From: Rhodoferax sp.
GTDB taxonomy: Bacteria; Pseudomonadota; Gammaproteobacteria; Burkholderiales; Burkholderiaceae_C
Length of the DNA: 64,000 nucleotides
Direction: 5' to 3'
NCBI RefSeq assembly: GCF_012927445.1
Contig: NZ_JABBPD010000007.1
Span: 620,001-684,000, forward strand
In this document: piece after piece, positions 8,515 through 16,982 of the stretch
Layout of the letters: every line of letters starts with the position of its first letter
How positions within the stretch are numbered: position 1 is the first letter of the stretch
Notes under the pieces: model-generated
Told to the model about the DNA's origin: nothing
Seen by the model: only the letters and a program-made list of their open reading frames with translations
Database searches by the model: none
Made by a program: the position numbers and the translations under genes

Positions 8515-8796
8515 TTAAATGCACGAAAACACAACCGTTGCCTTTGGATAGTTACCAAGAATATACGGACCAGGATTTTCAACTGCCGAAACTAGTTTGA
8601 GAGTCTTTTTCATCGCTGCGCATGTGGTCCCAGCCTCTGCCAGCGCTTCGGTCAACAGTGGTTCTCTGCCACTTGGAAAGGCCCCTGCTTGGCGTGAAAC
8701 AACAAAAGTATCTGGACCAGCTGACACTGCACCAGTAGAAGTGGTTGCACAACCACTCAAAGCGATAAAAGGGACGGCCAGCAGTAATATTTTCAT
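8515..8796 (-). CDS. Small outer-membrane-type lipoprotein
   Basis: A 93-residue protein with a lipoprotein signal peptide (MKILLLAVPFIALSGC, lipobox LSGC, Cys16). The mature part has SRQAGAFPSG, one cysteine in TTCAAMK and a last cysteine near the end (VVFSC), which could pair. I recall similar small lipoproteins ending in NPGPYILGNYPKA in other proteobacteria but know no function. It lies in the low-GC accessory patch; its start has only a weak AAGG upstream. Confidence 0.72.
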   Translation of the reverse strand: MKILLLAVPFIALSGCATTSTGAVSAGPDTFVVSRQAGAFPSGREPLLTEALAEAGTTCAAMKKTLKLVSAVENPGPYILGNYPKATVVFSCI

Positions 8797-9024
8797 TGTT
8801 GCCTTGTAATGTTTAGTAGGACTGCGGTGGAAAACCGATTAGGGATTCATCGTGCTTTGCCGACCCGTCATGTCATGTCACATTACTATATCGCCAAGTA
8901 GACCATTCCCCGGAATGACCGCTTCCGCTCCATAAGAGTCCTCACTCCCTTGCTGTCGACCCATTCATCGGATCAACGGAGAGTTCAGCAAGCTCAGCCG
9001 CAGCGTGCTGGGTTTTGAGCTTTA

Positions 9025-9083
9025 TTTGCTATTAATATAATAGCTGCTTATGCAGTATCTACGGCGGCTACAGGCCTAAAATG
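9025..9083 (-). repeat. Interspersed ~60-bp repeat, copy 1
   Basis: Read on the minus strand it has the family layout: AGGCCTGTAGCC box, a TGCATAAGC middle and the terminal hairpin GCTATTATATTAATAGC. The TAG of GCCTGTAGCC closes the decayed frame at 9068-9223, so the repeat seems to have landed in or next to that gene. Confidence 0.8.
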
Positions 9084-9223
9084 CTGATAGCCATTGGAGA
9101 CCAGCCCAACTCAGAGTCTCGCCGCCGAGCACCAGTCAGTAACCGGCACCGTCCTTGCGCCGCGATGTCGGCGGTGGAAGCGTTAAGGTCCTCCAGCGAC
9201 TGCTGGAACAGGTCGGTACGCAT
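9068..9223 (-). pseudogene. Decayed 5' end of an FNR-controlled gene (51 codons)
   Basis: Starts with ATG behind a good AGGAG (7-base spacing). The first 24 or so residues, MRTDLFQQSLEDLNASTADI, look like a real protein start; the rest (GRCRLLTGARRRD) does not. The frame ends at a TAG inside repeat copy 1. A perfect FNR/ANR box lies 65 bases upstream of the start codon. I read it as the promoter, ribosome site and N-terminus of a lost gene; the identity is unknown. It could also be a real small protein. Confidence 0.45.
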
Positions 9224-9281
9224 TTTTTACTCCTGGCCGCGAAACTGGCTTTGATTGGACTGGATTGCGTTCTGCTCAGTC

Positions 9282-9295
9282 TTGATGTGTATCAA
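9282..9295. promoter_or_regulatory. FNR/ANR (Crp-Fnr family) binding site
   Basis: TTGATGTGTATCAA matches TTGAT-N4-ATCAA exactly on both strands. It is 65 bases upstream of the decayed frame at 9223 (minus), a class II-like distance, and 124 bases upstream of mgtA (plus). Low oxygen control of one or both is likely. Confidence 0.72.
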
Positions 9296-9363
9296 TATTT
9301 ATTTGAATGACAAGGTGCATGCTGCTGTCCATGGCGCTGCTGAGTCAAAGTGGTAAACTTTTA

Positions 9364-9421
9364 TTTGCTATTTAAATAATAGCAAATTGCGCTTATTAGA
9401 CGGGGGCTACAGGTAAATATG
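9364..9421 (-). repeat. Interspersed ~60-bp repeat, copy 2, abutting the mgtA start
   Basis: Minus-strand reading gives ACCTGTAGCCCCCGT, a GCGCAATTT middle and the hairpin end GCTATTATTTAAATAGC. The distal end, CATATTTACC, includes the complement of the mgtA ATG (9419-9421); copy 1 ends with the same CAT. The mgtA start codon may thus come from the repeat. Confidence 0.8.
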
Positions 9422-11917
9422 GCTAATAAAAACTTGAATGGACTGAGCCGCGCTGAAGCGGCCGAGCGGCTCAAACAGTACGGTCCCAACCGCTTGCAGC
9501 CCGCCTTGCAACGGGCGGTGCTGCTGCAATTTCTCGCGCATTTCCGCAACCCGCTGGTGTTGGTGCTGCTGGCGGCCAGCGGCATTTCGGCCTTGACCGG
9601 CGACGTCACCGGGGCCCTCATCATTGGCCTGATTGTGGTGATGAGCGTCACGCTGGATTTTGTCCAGGCCTACCGGGCCGGTCAGGCGGCGGAGCGGCTG
9701 GCCTTGAAAGTGGCGGTGACGGCGACCGTCCTGCGCGACGGCCAGGCGGCTGAACTGCCTGTCATGCAGCTGGTGCCCGGCGACGTTGTGCTGCTGTCGG
9801 CGGGCAATCTGGTGCCGGCCGATGCGCACCTGATGGAAGCCAATGACTTTTTTGTCAACCAGGCGCAACTCACGGGCGAGCCTTATCCGGTGGAAAAACG
9901 GGCGTTGCCGTCCGACGAAGCGCGCAGTGCCGCCGCACCCGCGGATTGGGTGCTGGAGGCGGTGGACACGGTGTTCATGGGCAGTTCGGTGGTCAGCGGC
10001 TCGGCCCGCGTGTTGATCGGGCGCACCGGCAGCAGCACCGCCCTCGGGCAAATCGCGGTCAGCCTGGCCGACCAAGCGCCGCCCACCGCGTTTGAGATCG
10101 GGACCCGGCGCTTTGGCATGCTCATCATGCGGCTGACCGTGCTGCTGGTGCTGTTCACCTTGCTGGTCAACGTGGCCTTGCACCGCTCCTTGCTGGAGTC
10201 GTTTTTGTTTGCCGTGGCGCTGGCGGTCGGACTGACGCCCGAGTTGCTGCCGATGGTGGTGTCGGTCACGCTGACGCGCGGTGCCCTGCGCATGGCGACC
10301 TTGAAAGTGATCGTCAAACGGCCGTCCGCCATTCAGGACATGGGCGCGATGGACGTGCTGTGCACCGACAAGACCGGCACCCTGACCGAGGCCAAGATTC
10401 GGCTGGAACGCCATGTCGATGCCGGCGGACAGGACAACCCTCAGGTGCTGGCGCTGGCCTACCTCAACAGCTATTTTGAGAGCGGCTTGAAGAGTCCGCT
10501 GGACGATGCCATCCTGGCGCATGAAGACATTGATGTGTCCGGCTGGAGCAAGATCGACGAGGTGCCGTTTGATTTCGAACGCCGTCGCGTCTCGGTGCTG
10601 GTGCAGCGTGCCGGCGCCCGGCGGCTGGTGGTCAAGGGTGCACCCGAAGATGTGCTGCGGTTGTGCACGCATTACCAGGACCCGGCTGGCGGCACCGTGG
10701 CCCTGGATGGGGCCGCGCACCAACGCATTGAAGCCTTGTTCGACAGTTTGGGGGAAGAAGGTTTTCGGGTGCTGGGGATTGCCTGGCGCGATGTGCCGAT
10801 TGATCACCCGCACGCCGTGATCTCAGACGAGAGTGAACTGGTGTTCGCCGGTTTTGCCGCCTTTCTCGACCCGCCGAAAGCCAGTGCCGGCGAGGCGCTC
10901 AAGGCGATGGCCGCCAGCGGCGTCGCCGTCAAAATCGTCACCGGCGATAACGAGCGTGTGACGCGCCATGTCTGCACCCAGCTTGGCGTGACCATTGAGG
11001 GCGTGCTGACGGGGAGCGAGGTGGCGGCCATGAACGACGACGCGTTGCGCGCCCGGGTCGAAGGGGTCAACCTGTTTTGCCGCGTCAACCCGGCGCAAAA
11101 AAACCGCATCATCCTGGCCTTGAAGGCGCGGGGCCATGTGGTCGGTTATCTGGGCGACGGCATCAATGACGCGCCTTCGCTGCACACGGCAGATGTCGGC
11201 ATCTCGGTCGAGGGTGCGGTGGACGTGGCCAAACAGGCCGCCGCCATGATTCTGCTGGAGCGTGACCTGATGGTGCTGCACAAAGGCATTCTGGAAGGGC
11301 GGCGCACCTTTGGCAATGTGATGAAGTACATCATGATGGCCACCAGTTCCAACTTTGGCAACATGTTCAGCATGGCGGCCGCCACCTTGTTTTTGCCGTT
11401 TCTGCCGATGCTGCCGCTGCAGATTCTGCTCAACAACCTGATGTACGACGTGTCCGAAATCACGCTGCCGCTGGACAATGTGGACGCCGAAGACCTGGCG
11501 AGTCCGAAGCGCTGGGACATGACCTTCATCCGCAATTTCATGCTGACGATCGGGCCCATCAGCTCGCTGTTTGATTTCCTGACGTTCTACTTGTTGATCA
11601 GCCTGTTCAACGCGCACGAGTCGCTGTTTCGCACCGGCTGGTTTGTGGAATCGATCGCCACCCAGGTGCTGGTGATTTTTGTCATCCGCACGCGGCGCAA
11701 TCCGCTGCGCAGTCACCCCAATCGTTGGCTGGTGCTGACGTCGCTGGGGGTGGTGCTGACGGCGATGCTGTTGCCGTTCACCCCGCTGGCGCCGTATTTG
11801 GGTTTTACGCCGCTACCGCTGTCATTTTTTGGCTTGCTGACCGTGTTGCTGATTTCTTATTTGGTCATGGTTGAAGGGGGTAAACAATGGTTTTACAAAC
11901 GTCTGATGCGGGCGTGA
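9419..11917 (+). CDS. mgtA: Magnesium-translocating P-type ATPase
   Basis: P3B-type cation pump of 832 residues in the inner membrane. It has the actuator motif LTGEPYPVEK, the M4 motif GLTPELLPMVVS typical of MgtA/MgtB, the phosphorylation site CTDKTGTLTEAK, KGAPEDVL in the nucleotide domain, GDGINDAPSLHTADVGISV in the hinge and six C-terminal hydrophobic helices. It should import Mg2+ using ATP. The ATG touches a repeat copy and only a weak AGGT is upstream, so the natural 5' region may have been displaced. No mgtC or magnesium riboswitch is visible. The next ATPase gene overlaps its last 31 bases. Confidence 0.9.
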   Translation: MANKNLNGLSRAEAAERLKQYGPNRLQPALQRAVLLQFLAHFRNPLVLVLLAASGISALTGDVTGALIIGLIVVMSVTLDFVQAYRAGQAAERLALKVAVTATVLRDGQAAELPVMQLVPGDVVLLSAGNLVPADAHLMEANDFFVNQAQLTGEPYPVEKRALPSDEARSAAAPADWVLEAVDTVFMGSSVVSGSARVLIGRTGSSTALGQIAVSLADQAPPTAFEIGTRRFGMLIMRLTVLLVLFTLLVNVALHRSLLESFLFAVALAVGLTPELLPMVVSVTLTRGALRMATLKVIVKRPSAIQDMGAMDVLCTDKTGTLTEAKIRLERHVDAGGQDNPQVLALAYLNSYFESGLKSPLDDAILAHEDIDVSGWSKIDEVPFDFERRRVSVLVQRAGARRLVVKGAPEDVLRLCTHYQDPAGGTVALDGAAHQRIEALFDSLGEEGFRVLGIAWRDVPIDHPHAVISDESELVFAGFAAFLDPPKASAGEALKAMAASGVAVKIVTGDNERVTRHVCTQLGVTIEGVLTGSEVAAMNDDALRARVEGVNLFCRVNPAQKNRIILALKARGHVVGYLGDGINDAPSLHTADVGISVEGAVDVAKQAAAMILLERDLMVLHKGILEGRRTFGNVMKYIMMATSSNFGNMFSMAAATLFLPFLPMLPLQILLNNLMYDVSEITLPLDNVDAEDLASPKRWDMTFIRNFMLTIGPISSLFDFLTFYLLISLFNAHESLFRTGWFVESIATQVLVIFVIRTRRNPLRSHPNRWLVLTSLGVVLTAMLLPFTPLAPYLGFTPLPLSFFGLLTVLLISYLVMVEGGKQWFYKRLMRA

Positions 11918-14499
11918 GCGCCACGCACGACATCGACGAGGTCACTGATTCCAATGGCTTGACGGCAGCGCAGGCGGCGCAACGCCTGCTGGAAGACGGC
12001 CCCAACGCGCTGCCGGGCGATCAGCACCGCACGCTGTGGGGCATCATCAAAGAGACGCTGCAGGAGCCGATGTTCATGCTGCTGCTGGCGGCCGGCTCGC
12101 TTTATTTGGTGCTGGGTGACTTGCAGGAAGGCGTTGTTTTGTTTGGCCTGGTGCTGGTCGTGCTGGCCTTGACGCTGTACCAGGAGGGCAAGACCGAGCG
12201 CGCGCTGGAATCCTTGCGCGACCTCACCAGCCCGCGGGCGCTGGTGCTGCGCGACGGCCAGCCGCTGCGCATCGCCGGGTGCGAGGTGGTGCGCGGCGAT
12301 ATTTTGCTGCTGGCAGAAGGCGACCGGATTGCGGCGGACGCGGTCTTGATCAGCGGCCATGATGTGCAAGTGGATGAATCCTTGTTGACTGGCGAAGCGG
12401 TGCCGGTCAGCAAGGTGGCCGCCGTGCTGAGTGAGGTGAAGGCCGATGCACGCCCCGGGGGTGACCAGTTGCCTTATTTGTATTCCGGCACGCTGTTGGT
12501 CAACGGTCACGGCAGCGCCCGCGTCACCGCGACCGGTCCCCGCAGTGAAATCGGGCGCATCGGCACGGCGCTGGAAACGCTGACGCCGGAGCGCTCGCCG
12601 CTGAAAAAGCAGACCGCCCGCCTGGTGCAGGTGCTGGCGGTGATTGCCTTTAGCGCCAGTTTGCTGCTGGTGCTGGCCTATGGCCTGCTGCGGGGCGACT
12701 GGTTGGGGGCGCTGCTGGCCGGCATTGCGCTGGCGATGGCCCTGCTGCCGCAGGAGTTCACCGTGGTGTTGACGGTGCTGCCGGCGTTGGGCGCCTGGCG
12801 CTTGTCGAAGCAAAACGTGCTGACCCGGCGCATCGCCGCGATTGAAACGCTGGGCGCCGCCTCGGTGCTGTGCGTGGACAAGACCGGAACCCTGACCGAG
12901 AACCGCATGACGGTGGTGCAACTCTATGCACAAAATGGCCGCCCTGCTGAGGGCGAAAGTCTGACCATCGATTACGCCACCACGGACGAATTGCCCGAGA
13001 CTTTTCATACCCTGGCGGAGTTTTCCATTCTGGCCAGCATGGCCGACCCGTTTGACCCGATGGAAAAAGCCTTCCACCGGCTGGGCCGGCATTACCTGAA
13101 GGACACCGAGCACCTGCACCGCGACTGGACCCTGATGCAGGAATACGGCCTGACGCCTGAGTTGCGCGCCATGTCGCATGTCTGGAAAGCGGTCGATGGT
13201 GCGGCGCATGTGGTGGCGGCCAAGGGTGCACCCGAGGCGATCATGGATTTGTGCCACCTGGACGCCAATGCGCAGGCCCGCATTGCGGCGGCCGTGGAAG
13301 CCATGGCGGCCACCGGTTTGCGCGTGCTGGGCGTGGCGCAAGCCCGCTTTGCCGGTGAGCAGTGGCCGGCTATCGAACATGATTTTGATTTTGAATTTGT
13401 TGGCTTGCTCGGGCTGGCCGACCCGCTGCGCGCCGAGATTGTCGAGGCGGTTGGCCAATGTCGCACTGCCGGCATCCGCGTCGTCATGATCACCGGTGAC
13501 TACCCCGCCACCGCCCGCGCCATTGCCAGGCAGGCAGAACTGGCGTCGGGCGAGGTGCTGAGCGGCGACGCCATGGCGCTCCTGAGTGACGCCGAACTGC
13601 AGGTCGCCATGAACACGGTGAGCGTCTGCGCCCGCATTGCGCCGGAGCAAAAGCTGCGCATCGTGCAGGCGCTCAAAGCCAGTGGCGAGATCGTGGCCAT
13701 GACCGGCGATGGCGTCAACGACGCGCCGGCGCTGAAGGCCGCCCACGTCGGCGTGGCGATGGGTGGGCGCGGCACCGATGTGGCGCGGGAAGCGGCGTCG
13801 CTGGTGCTGCTGGACGACAACTTTGCCTCCATCGTGCGCGCCGTGCGGCTGGGCCGGCGCATCTTCGACAACCTGCGCAAATCCATGTCCTACATCCTGG
13901 CGGTGCATGTGCCGATTGCCGGCATGGCGCTGCTGCCGGTGCTGCTGGGTTGGCCGGTGATGCTGTTCCCGCTGCACATCGCCTTTCTGGAGCTGGTCAT
14001 CGACCCGGCGTGCTCCATGGTGTTCGAGAACGAGCCGACCGAGGCGGACGTGATGCAGCGCCCGCCGCGCGACGCCAATGCCCAGTTGTTTGGCGGCACC
14101 ACCCTGCTGCTCGCGCTGCTGCAGGGCGTCGGCGTGCTGTTGGTGGTGATGGGGGCCGCTGCCTGGGGCGCCAGCTGGCTGACGGAAAAAGAGACCCGGG
14201 CCTTTGCCTTCGCCACGCTGGTGATGGGCAATGTGGCGCTGATTTTTTCCAATCGCTCCCGCACCGGGTCGCTGTGGGCCTCGCTGCGCGTGCCGAACCG
14301 GACGCTGTGGATCGTGACCGCTGTGACGCTCGGGTTTCTGGGGCTGGCGGTTTATCTGCCGTGGCTGGCGCGCCTGTTCTTTTTTGAGCCGCTGCCGCTG
14401 CCTGACCTGTTGACGGCGCTGGCCTTGGGGCTGGTCAGCGTGATCTGGTTCGAAGCCATCAAACTCAGTCGCCGCCTGTCGCCCCGGCCGACGTTGTGA
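11887..14499 (+). CDS. P2-type cation-transporting ATPase
   Basis: A second P-type pump, 870 residues, overlapping mgtA by 31 bp in another frame; GAAGGGGG lies just before its ATG, so translation is probably coupled. Motifs: LTGEAVPVSK (actuator), CVDKTGTLTENRM (phosphorylation), KGAPEAIMDL (nucleotide site), MTGDGVNDAPALKAAHVGVAMG (hinge). The M4 ion site reads LLPQEFTVVLT where relatives mostly have PEEFP or PEGLP, so one acidic position is a glutamine. It resembles SERCA-like bacterial calcium pumps, but the transported ion cannot be told from the sequence. Confidence 0.85.
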   Translation: MVLQTSDAGVSATHDIDEVTDSNGLTAAQAAQRLLEDGPNALPGDQHRTLWGIIKETLQEPMFMLLLAAGSLYLVLGDLQEGVVLFGLVLVVLALTLYQEGKTERALESLRDLTSPRALVLRDGQPLRIAGCEVVRGDILLLAEGDRIAADAVLISGHDVQVDESLLTGEAVPVSKVAAVLSEVKADARPGGDQLPYLYSGTLLVNGHGSARVTATGPRSEIGRIGTALETLTPERSPLKKQTARLVQVLAVIAFSASLLLVLAYGLLRGDWLGALLAGIALAMALLPQEFTVVLTVLPALGAWRLSKQNVLTRRIAAIETLGAASVLCVDKTGTLTENRMTVVQLYAQNGRPAEGESLTIDYATTDELPETFHTLAEFSILASMADPFDPMEKAFHRLGRHYLKDTEHLHRDWTLMQEYGLTPELRAMSHVWKAVDGAAHVVAAKGAPEAIMDLCHLDANAQARIAAAVEAMAATGLRVLGVAQARFAGEQWPAIEHDFDFEFVGLLGLADPLRAEIVEAVGQCRTAGIRVVMITGDYPATARAIARQAELASGEVLSGDAMALLSDAELQVAMNTVSVCARIAPEQKLRIVQALKASGEIVAMTGDGVNDAPALKAAHVGVAMGGRGTDVAREAASLVLLDDNFASIVRAVRLGRRIFDNLRKSMSYILAVHVPIAGMALLPVLLGWPVMLFPLHIAFLELVIDPACSMVFENEPTEADVMQRPPRDANAQLFGGTTLLLALLQGVGVLLVVMGAAAWGASWLTEKETRAFAFATLVMGNVALIFSNRSRTGSLWASLRVPNRTLWIVTAVTLGFLGLAVYLPWLARLFFFEPLPLPDLLTALALGLVSVIWFEAIKLSRRLSPRPTL

Positions 14500-14514
14500 G
14501 GCTGGCCCGCTGCG

Positions 14515-15690
14515 TCAAGCCGTGCGGTCTGGTCGCGCCTTCAGCACTTGTTCAAGGTTGACTTTGATCTTGATCTTTTCTGCATTAAAGGGCGAGCGGA
14601 TGGCATATTTCGGGTTGTTGGTGTCCCGGAAGAGGCAGGGGTTCAGCGGCATGCCCCCCGGACTGACGATGCTCACCACCTGCGGGTGGCTGGCGCGAAG
14701 ACCGCGCTTGACCGAAACCGCTTTTTCGCCGTTCACCAACTGCACGTAGGTGCCTGGTGGGTAAAAACCGAGGGCCGTCGTCATGGCCAATGCGAGCTTC
14801 GCTTGTTCTGCATCGGTACCCAGAAAAACGGACTGGGCCGCACTCAACGGTGACATGGCAAGCCTCGTCTTGCGTGCCGCCATCTTGGCCACAAAACCAT
14901 CGGCCATCCGCAGGAGACGCCGACTTGCCAGGTTGCTGTTCATGCCGCAGGACTCATCGGGTTCATGATGCCAGCGCACGATGTCCAGCTGGTTGTCGTC
15001 CGTCACGCCCAAGCTCTGCAAAATTGCAAGGCTGTTTTCTGGGTGTTTGCGGATCAGCTTTCTCTGAACGTCGTTGAGGAGTGCGGTACTTTGCCGGGCC
15101 AGACTGTCCTGGTCCCGTGCCATGCCAATGTTCATGGTCAGCGCAGCGCGGAACAGCACACGGCGGTCTGTTTCTGCGGTTCCCAGCTTTTCGGCACTCA
15201 GTTCGCACACCACCGCCGACAGCAGGGCGTGGGTGGCGCAATAACCCAGCGACAGGTCAGCCAGTGCCTGGAATAAGATGACAAGGGACTCATCAGGGTC
15301 TCGCTTCAGCAAGTCAAGGGCTTCCTTTTCGATCGCCTCCAGTCGCGGCAACGGACTGATGGCGGCCGCGCCTTGGTAAAGCAGCGCCTGCAAAACGGCC
15401 TGCAAATCCCGCCAGCCGACGAGAATGTCGTTGTCAGACGAGGCGGGCGCTGTGTCCACCGCCACCCCTTCCTTGTGTATCGGTTGCATCATCTGTTCGT
15501 AACTTTTCTGCCAAGCCTTGGCATCACTGCTTTTCATGCAGGCCTGCTGGTCACTCAGCATTTCCTTGTGCTGGGGTGACCGGATGGTTTGCCCTTTTTG
15601 CAGCAGCAACTTGCCGTTTGCATCCCACACATCGATAGGCAGTGGTTTCCCGAGGTCCAGCATAGAAACGGGGAGGGGGACGTAATTCAT
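14515..15690 (-). CDS. Degenerate HD-GYP-type protein
   Basis: A 391-residue protein laid out like HD-GYP phosphodiesterases: an N-terminal DUF3391-like region (PLPIDVWDANGKLLLQKGQ) and a helical domain with NIGMARDQDSL, where active members have an HD-type metal site, and WHHEPDESCG where they have HHE...DGSGYP. The His-Asp pair and the GYP signature are therefore not intact. It may bind but not cut cyclic di-GMP, or act as a scaffold. I start at MNYVPLPVSM; the longer frame runs into the end of alr. It converges with the ATPase pair, 15 bp apart. Confidence 0.78.
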   Translation of the reverse strand: MNYVPLPVSMLDLGKPLPIDVWDANGKLLLQKGQTIRSPQHKEMLSDQQACMKSSDAKAWQKSYEQMMQPIHKEGVAVDTAPASSDNDILVGWRDLQAVLQALLYQGAAAISPLPRLEAIEKEALDLLKRDPDESLVILFQALADLSLGYCATHALLSAVVCELSAEKLGTAETDRRVLFRAALTMNIGMARDQDSLARQSTALLNDVQRKLIRKHPENSLAILQSLGVTDDNQLDIVRWHHEPDESCGMNSNLASRRLLRMADGFVAKMAARKTRLAMSPLSAAQSVFLGTDAEQAKLALAMTTALGFYPPGTYVQLVNGEKAVSVKRGLRASHPQVVSIVSPGGMPLNPCLFRDTNNPKYAIRSPFNAEKIKIKVNLEQVLKARPDRTA

Positions 15691-15731
15691 CAAATGACTC
15701 TCAATGGCCGGCGAATAGGTGCGATTAGACC

Positions 15732-16856
15732 CTAATCGGTGACCAATACCGGCACGCGCGGGGCCAGGGCGCACATTAATTCGTAGCCCACGGTGCCCGC
15801 CGCTTGGGCCACCTCGTCAATTCCCAGTAGGCTGCCGTTGGCGGCGCGACCCCACAGCGTGACCTCACTGCCAAAGCCGGCCCCGGCAACGGGGGTGAGG
15901 TCGACGGCGAGCATGTCCATGCTGACCCGCCCGAGGGTGCGGGTGCGCACGCCGTTCACCAGAATCGGCGTGCCGGTGGGGCAAGCGCGCGGGTAGCCAT
16001 CGGCATAACCACAGGCCACCACGCCGATGCGCATCGGCTGCTCGGCGACAAAGTTTGAGCCATATCCGACGCTAGCCCCCGTCGCTAGGTCTTGTGTTGC
16101 TATTATTTTAGAAGCGAGTGTCATGCCCGGCTGCAAGCGCCAGCTGGCCGCACTGTTTTCCGGGAAATCGGGCGCGCTGCCGTAAATCACGATGCCCGGG
16201 CGCACCCAGTCGGACGCGACGTAGACGTCGGGCGGCGGGTGGACGCCGGTGGCCGGCAGGCTGTGGCGCAGGATGGCGGCGCTGTTGCTCAAGGACCGTT
16301 CGCCGGGCAGGTCCTGGGTGACTGCGGCAAAGACCGCCATTTGCGCCGTCACGCCCCGCGCGCCATCCGCGTCGCTGAAATGGGTGATCAGGGAGATCTC
16401 ATCGACCTGGGGCAGTGCATTCAGGCGGGTCCAGGCGGCGCGGTAACGCAGCGGTGTAAAGCCGAGCCGGTTCATGCCGGAATTCATCTTGAGGAAGACC
16501 CGGTGCGGCACGTTGGTCTTGTGGGTGGCGAGCATGTCAATCTGCTCGTCGCAGTGCACGGTGTGCCACAGACCGAGGCGGGAACAAAGTTCGAGGTCGC
16601 GCAACTCGAACACGCCTTCCAGCAACAGAATCGGGCCGCGCCAGCCCAGGGCGCGCACGCGCTGGGCTTCTTCCAGGTCCAGCAGCGCAAAACCGTCGGC
16701 ACCGCGCAAGCCCTCGAACACGCGCTCAATGCCATGGCCGTAGGCATTGGCCTTGACGACGGCCCAAGTTCTCGCATCGGGTGCCGCCTCCCGGACACGC
16801 TCAAGATTGTGGCGAAGTGCTTCGGTATGGATGGTGGCTTGTATCGGGCGAGGCAT
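15732..16856 (-). CDS. alr: Alanine racemase
   Basis: PLP enzyme that makes D-alanine for peptidoglycan. The 374-residue protein has [10 protein letters not shown] with the PLP lysine, [13 protein letters not shown], the second catalytic tyrosine in CGYADGYPR and [13 protein letters not shown] start at MPRPIQATI; a start 33 bases upstream (MQAFVRHP) is possible. Bases 16071-16117 match the interspersed repeat and encode [15 protein letters not shown] with codons such as AAA ATA ATA GCA ACA CAA that are rare elsewhere in the window, yet the protein keeps the family length and motif there. Confidence 0.94.
   Translation of the reverse strand: MPRPIQATIHTEALRHNLERVREAAPDARTWAVVKANAYGHGIERVFEGLRGADGFALLDLEEAQRVRALGWRGPILLLEGVFELRDLELCSRLGLWHTVHCDEQIDMLATHKTNVPHRVFLKMNSGMNRLGFTPLRYRAAWTRLNALPQVDEISLITHFSDADGARGVTAQMAVFAAVTQDLPGERSLSNSAAILRHSLPATGVHPPPDVYVASDWVRPGIVIYGSAPDFPENSAASWRLQPGMTLASKIIATQDLATGASVGYGSNFVAEQPMRIGVVACGYADGYPRACPTGTPILVNGVRTRTLGRVSMDMLAVDLTPVAGAGFGSEVTLWGRAANGSLLGIDEVAQAAGTVGYELMCALAPRVPVLVTD
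16071..16117 (+). repeat. Interspersed repeat copy inside alr
   Basis: Plus-strand reading gives GCTAGCCCCCGTC, a variable middle with TTGTG, and GCTATTATTTTAGAAGC, matching the family box and hairpin end. It lies fully within the alr coding sequence (antisense to the gene) at a conserved place, without a length change. Confidence 0.65.
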
Positions 16857-16982
16857 GGCGCTGTAGGGGTGACGGACGAAAGCCTGCATTTTGCACCCCG
16901 GGGGCGTGCTATAACCCTTTACCGTTCGGACACATATTAAAAAAACCACCGTGTCAGCAACCCTGATGCGCGCTTGTAGACA

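Larger units (their letters stand above)
8797..9418. other. Gene-poor stretch between the lipoprotein and mgtA
   Basis: No intact gene is visible here. The stretch holds the lipoprotein 5' region (8797-9020, nothing recognisable), repeat copy at 9025-9083, a decayed small frame at 9068-9223, a perfect FNR box at 9282-9295 and a second repeat copy at 9364-9421. With the low-GC genes to its left it makes a scarred accessory patch between radA and mgtA. Confidence 0.6.

Noticed and set aside
9407..10813. 468-codon open frame on the minus strand
   Set aside because: Antisense of mgtA with His/Gln/Arg-rich composition.
11893..13977. 694-codon open frame on the minus strand
   Set aside because: It is the antisense of the P2-type ATPase gene, His/Gln/Arg-rich without any domain; a by-product of GC-rich codon use.
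16901..16982. Sigma-70 promoter before lplT (TTGCAC and TATAAC)
   Set aside because: The two hexamers are only 13 bases apart, too close for a promoter.
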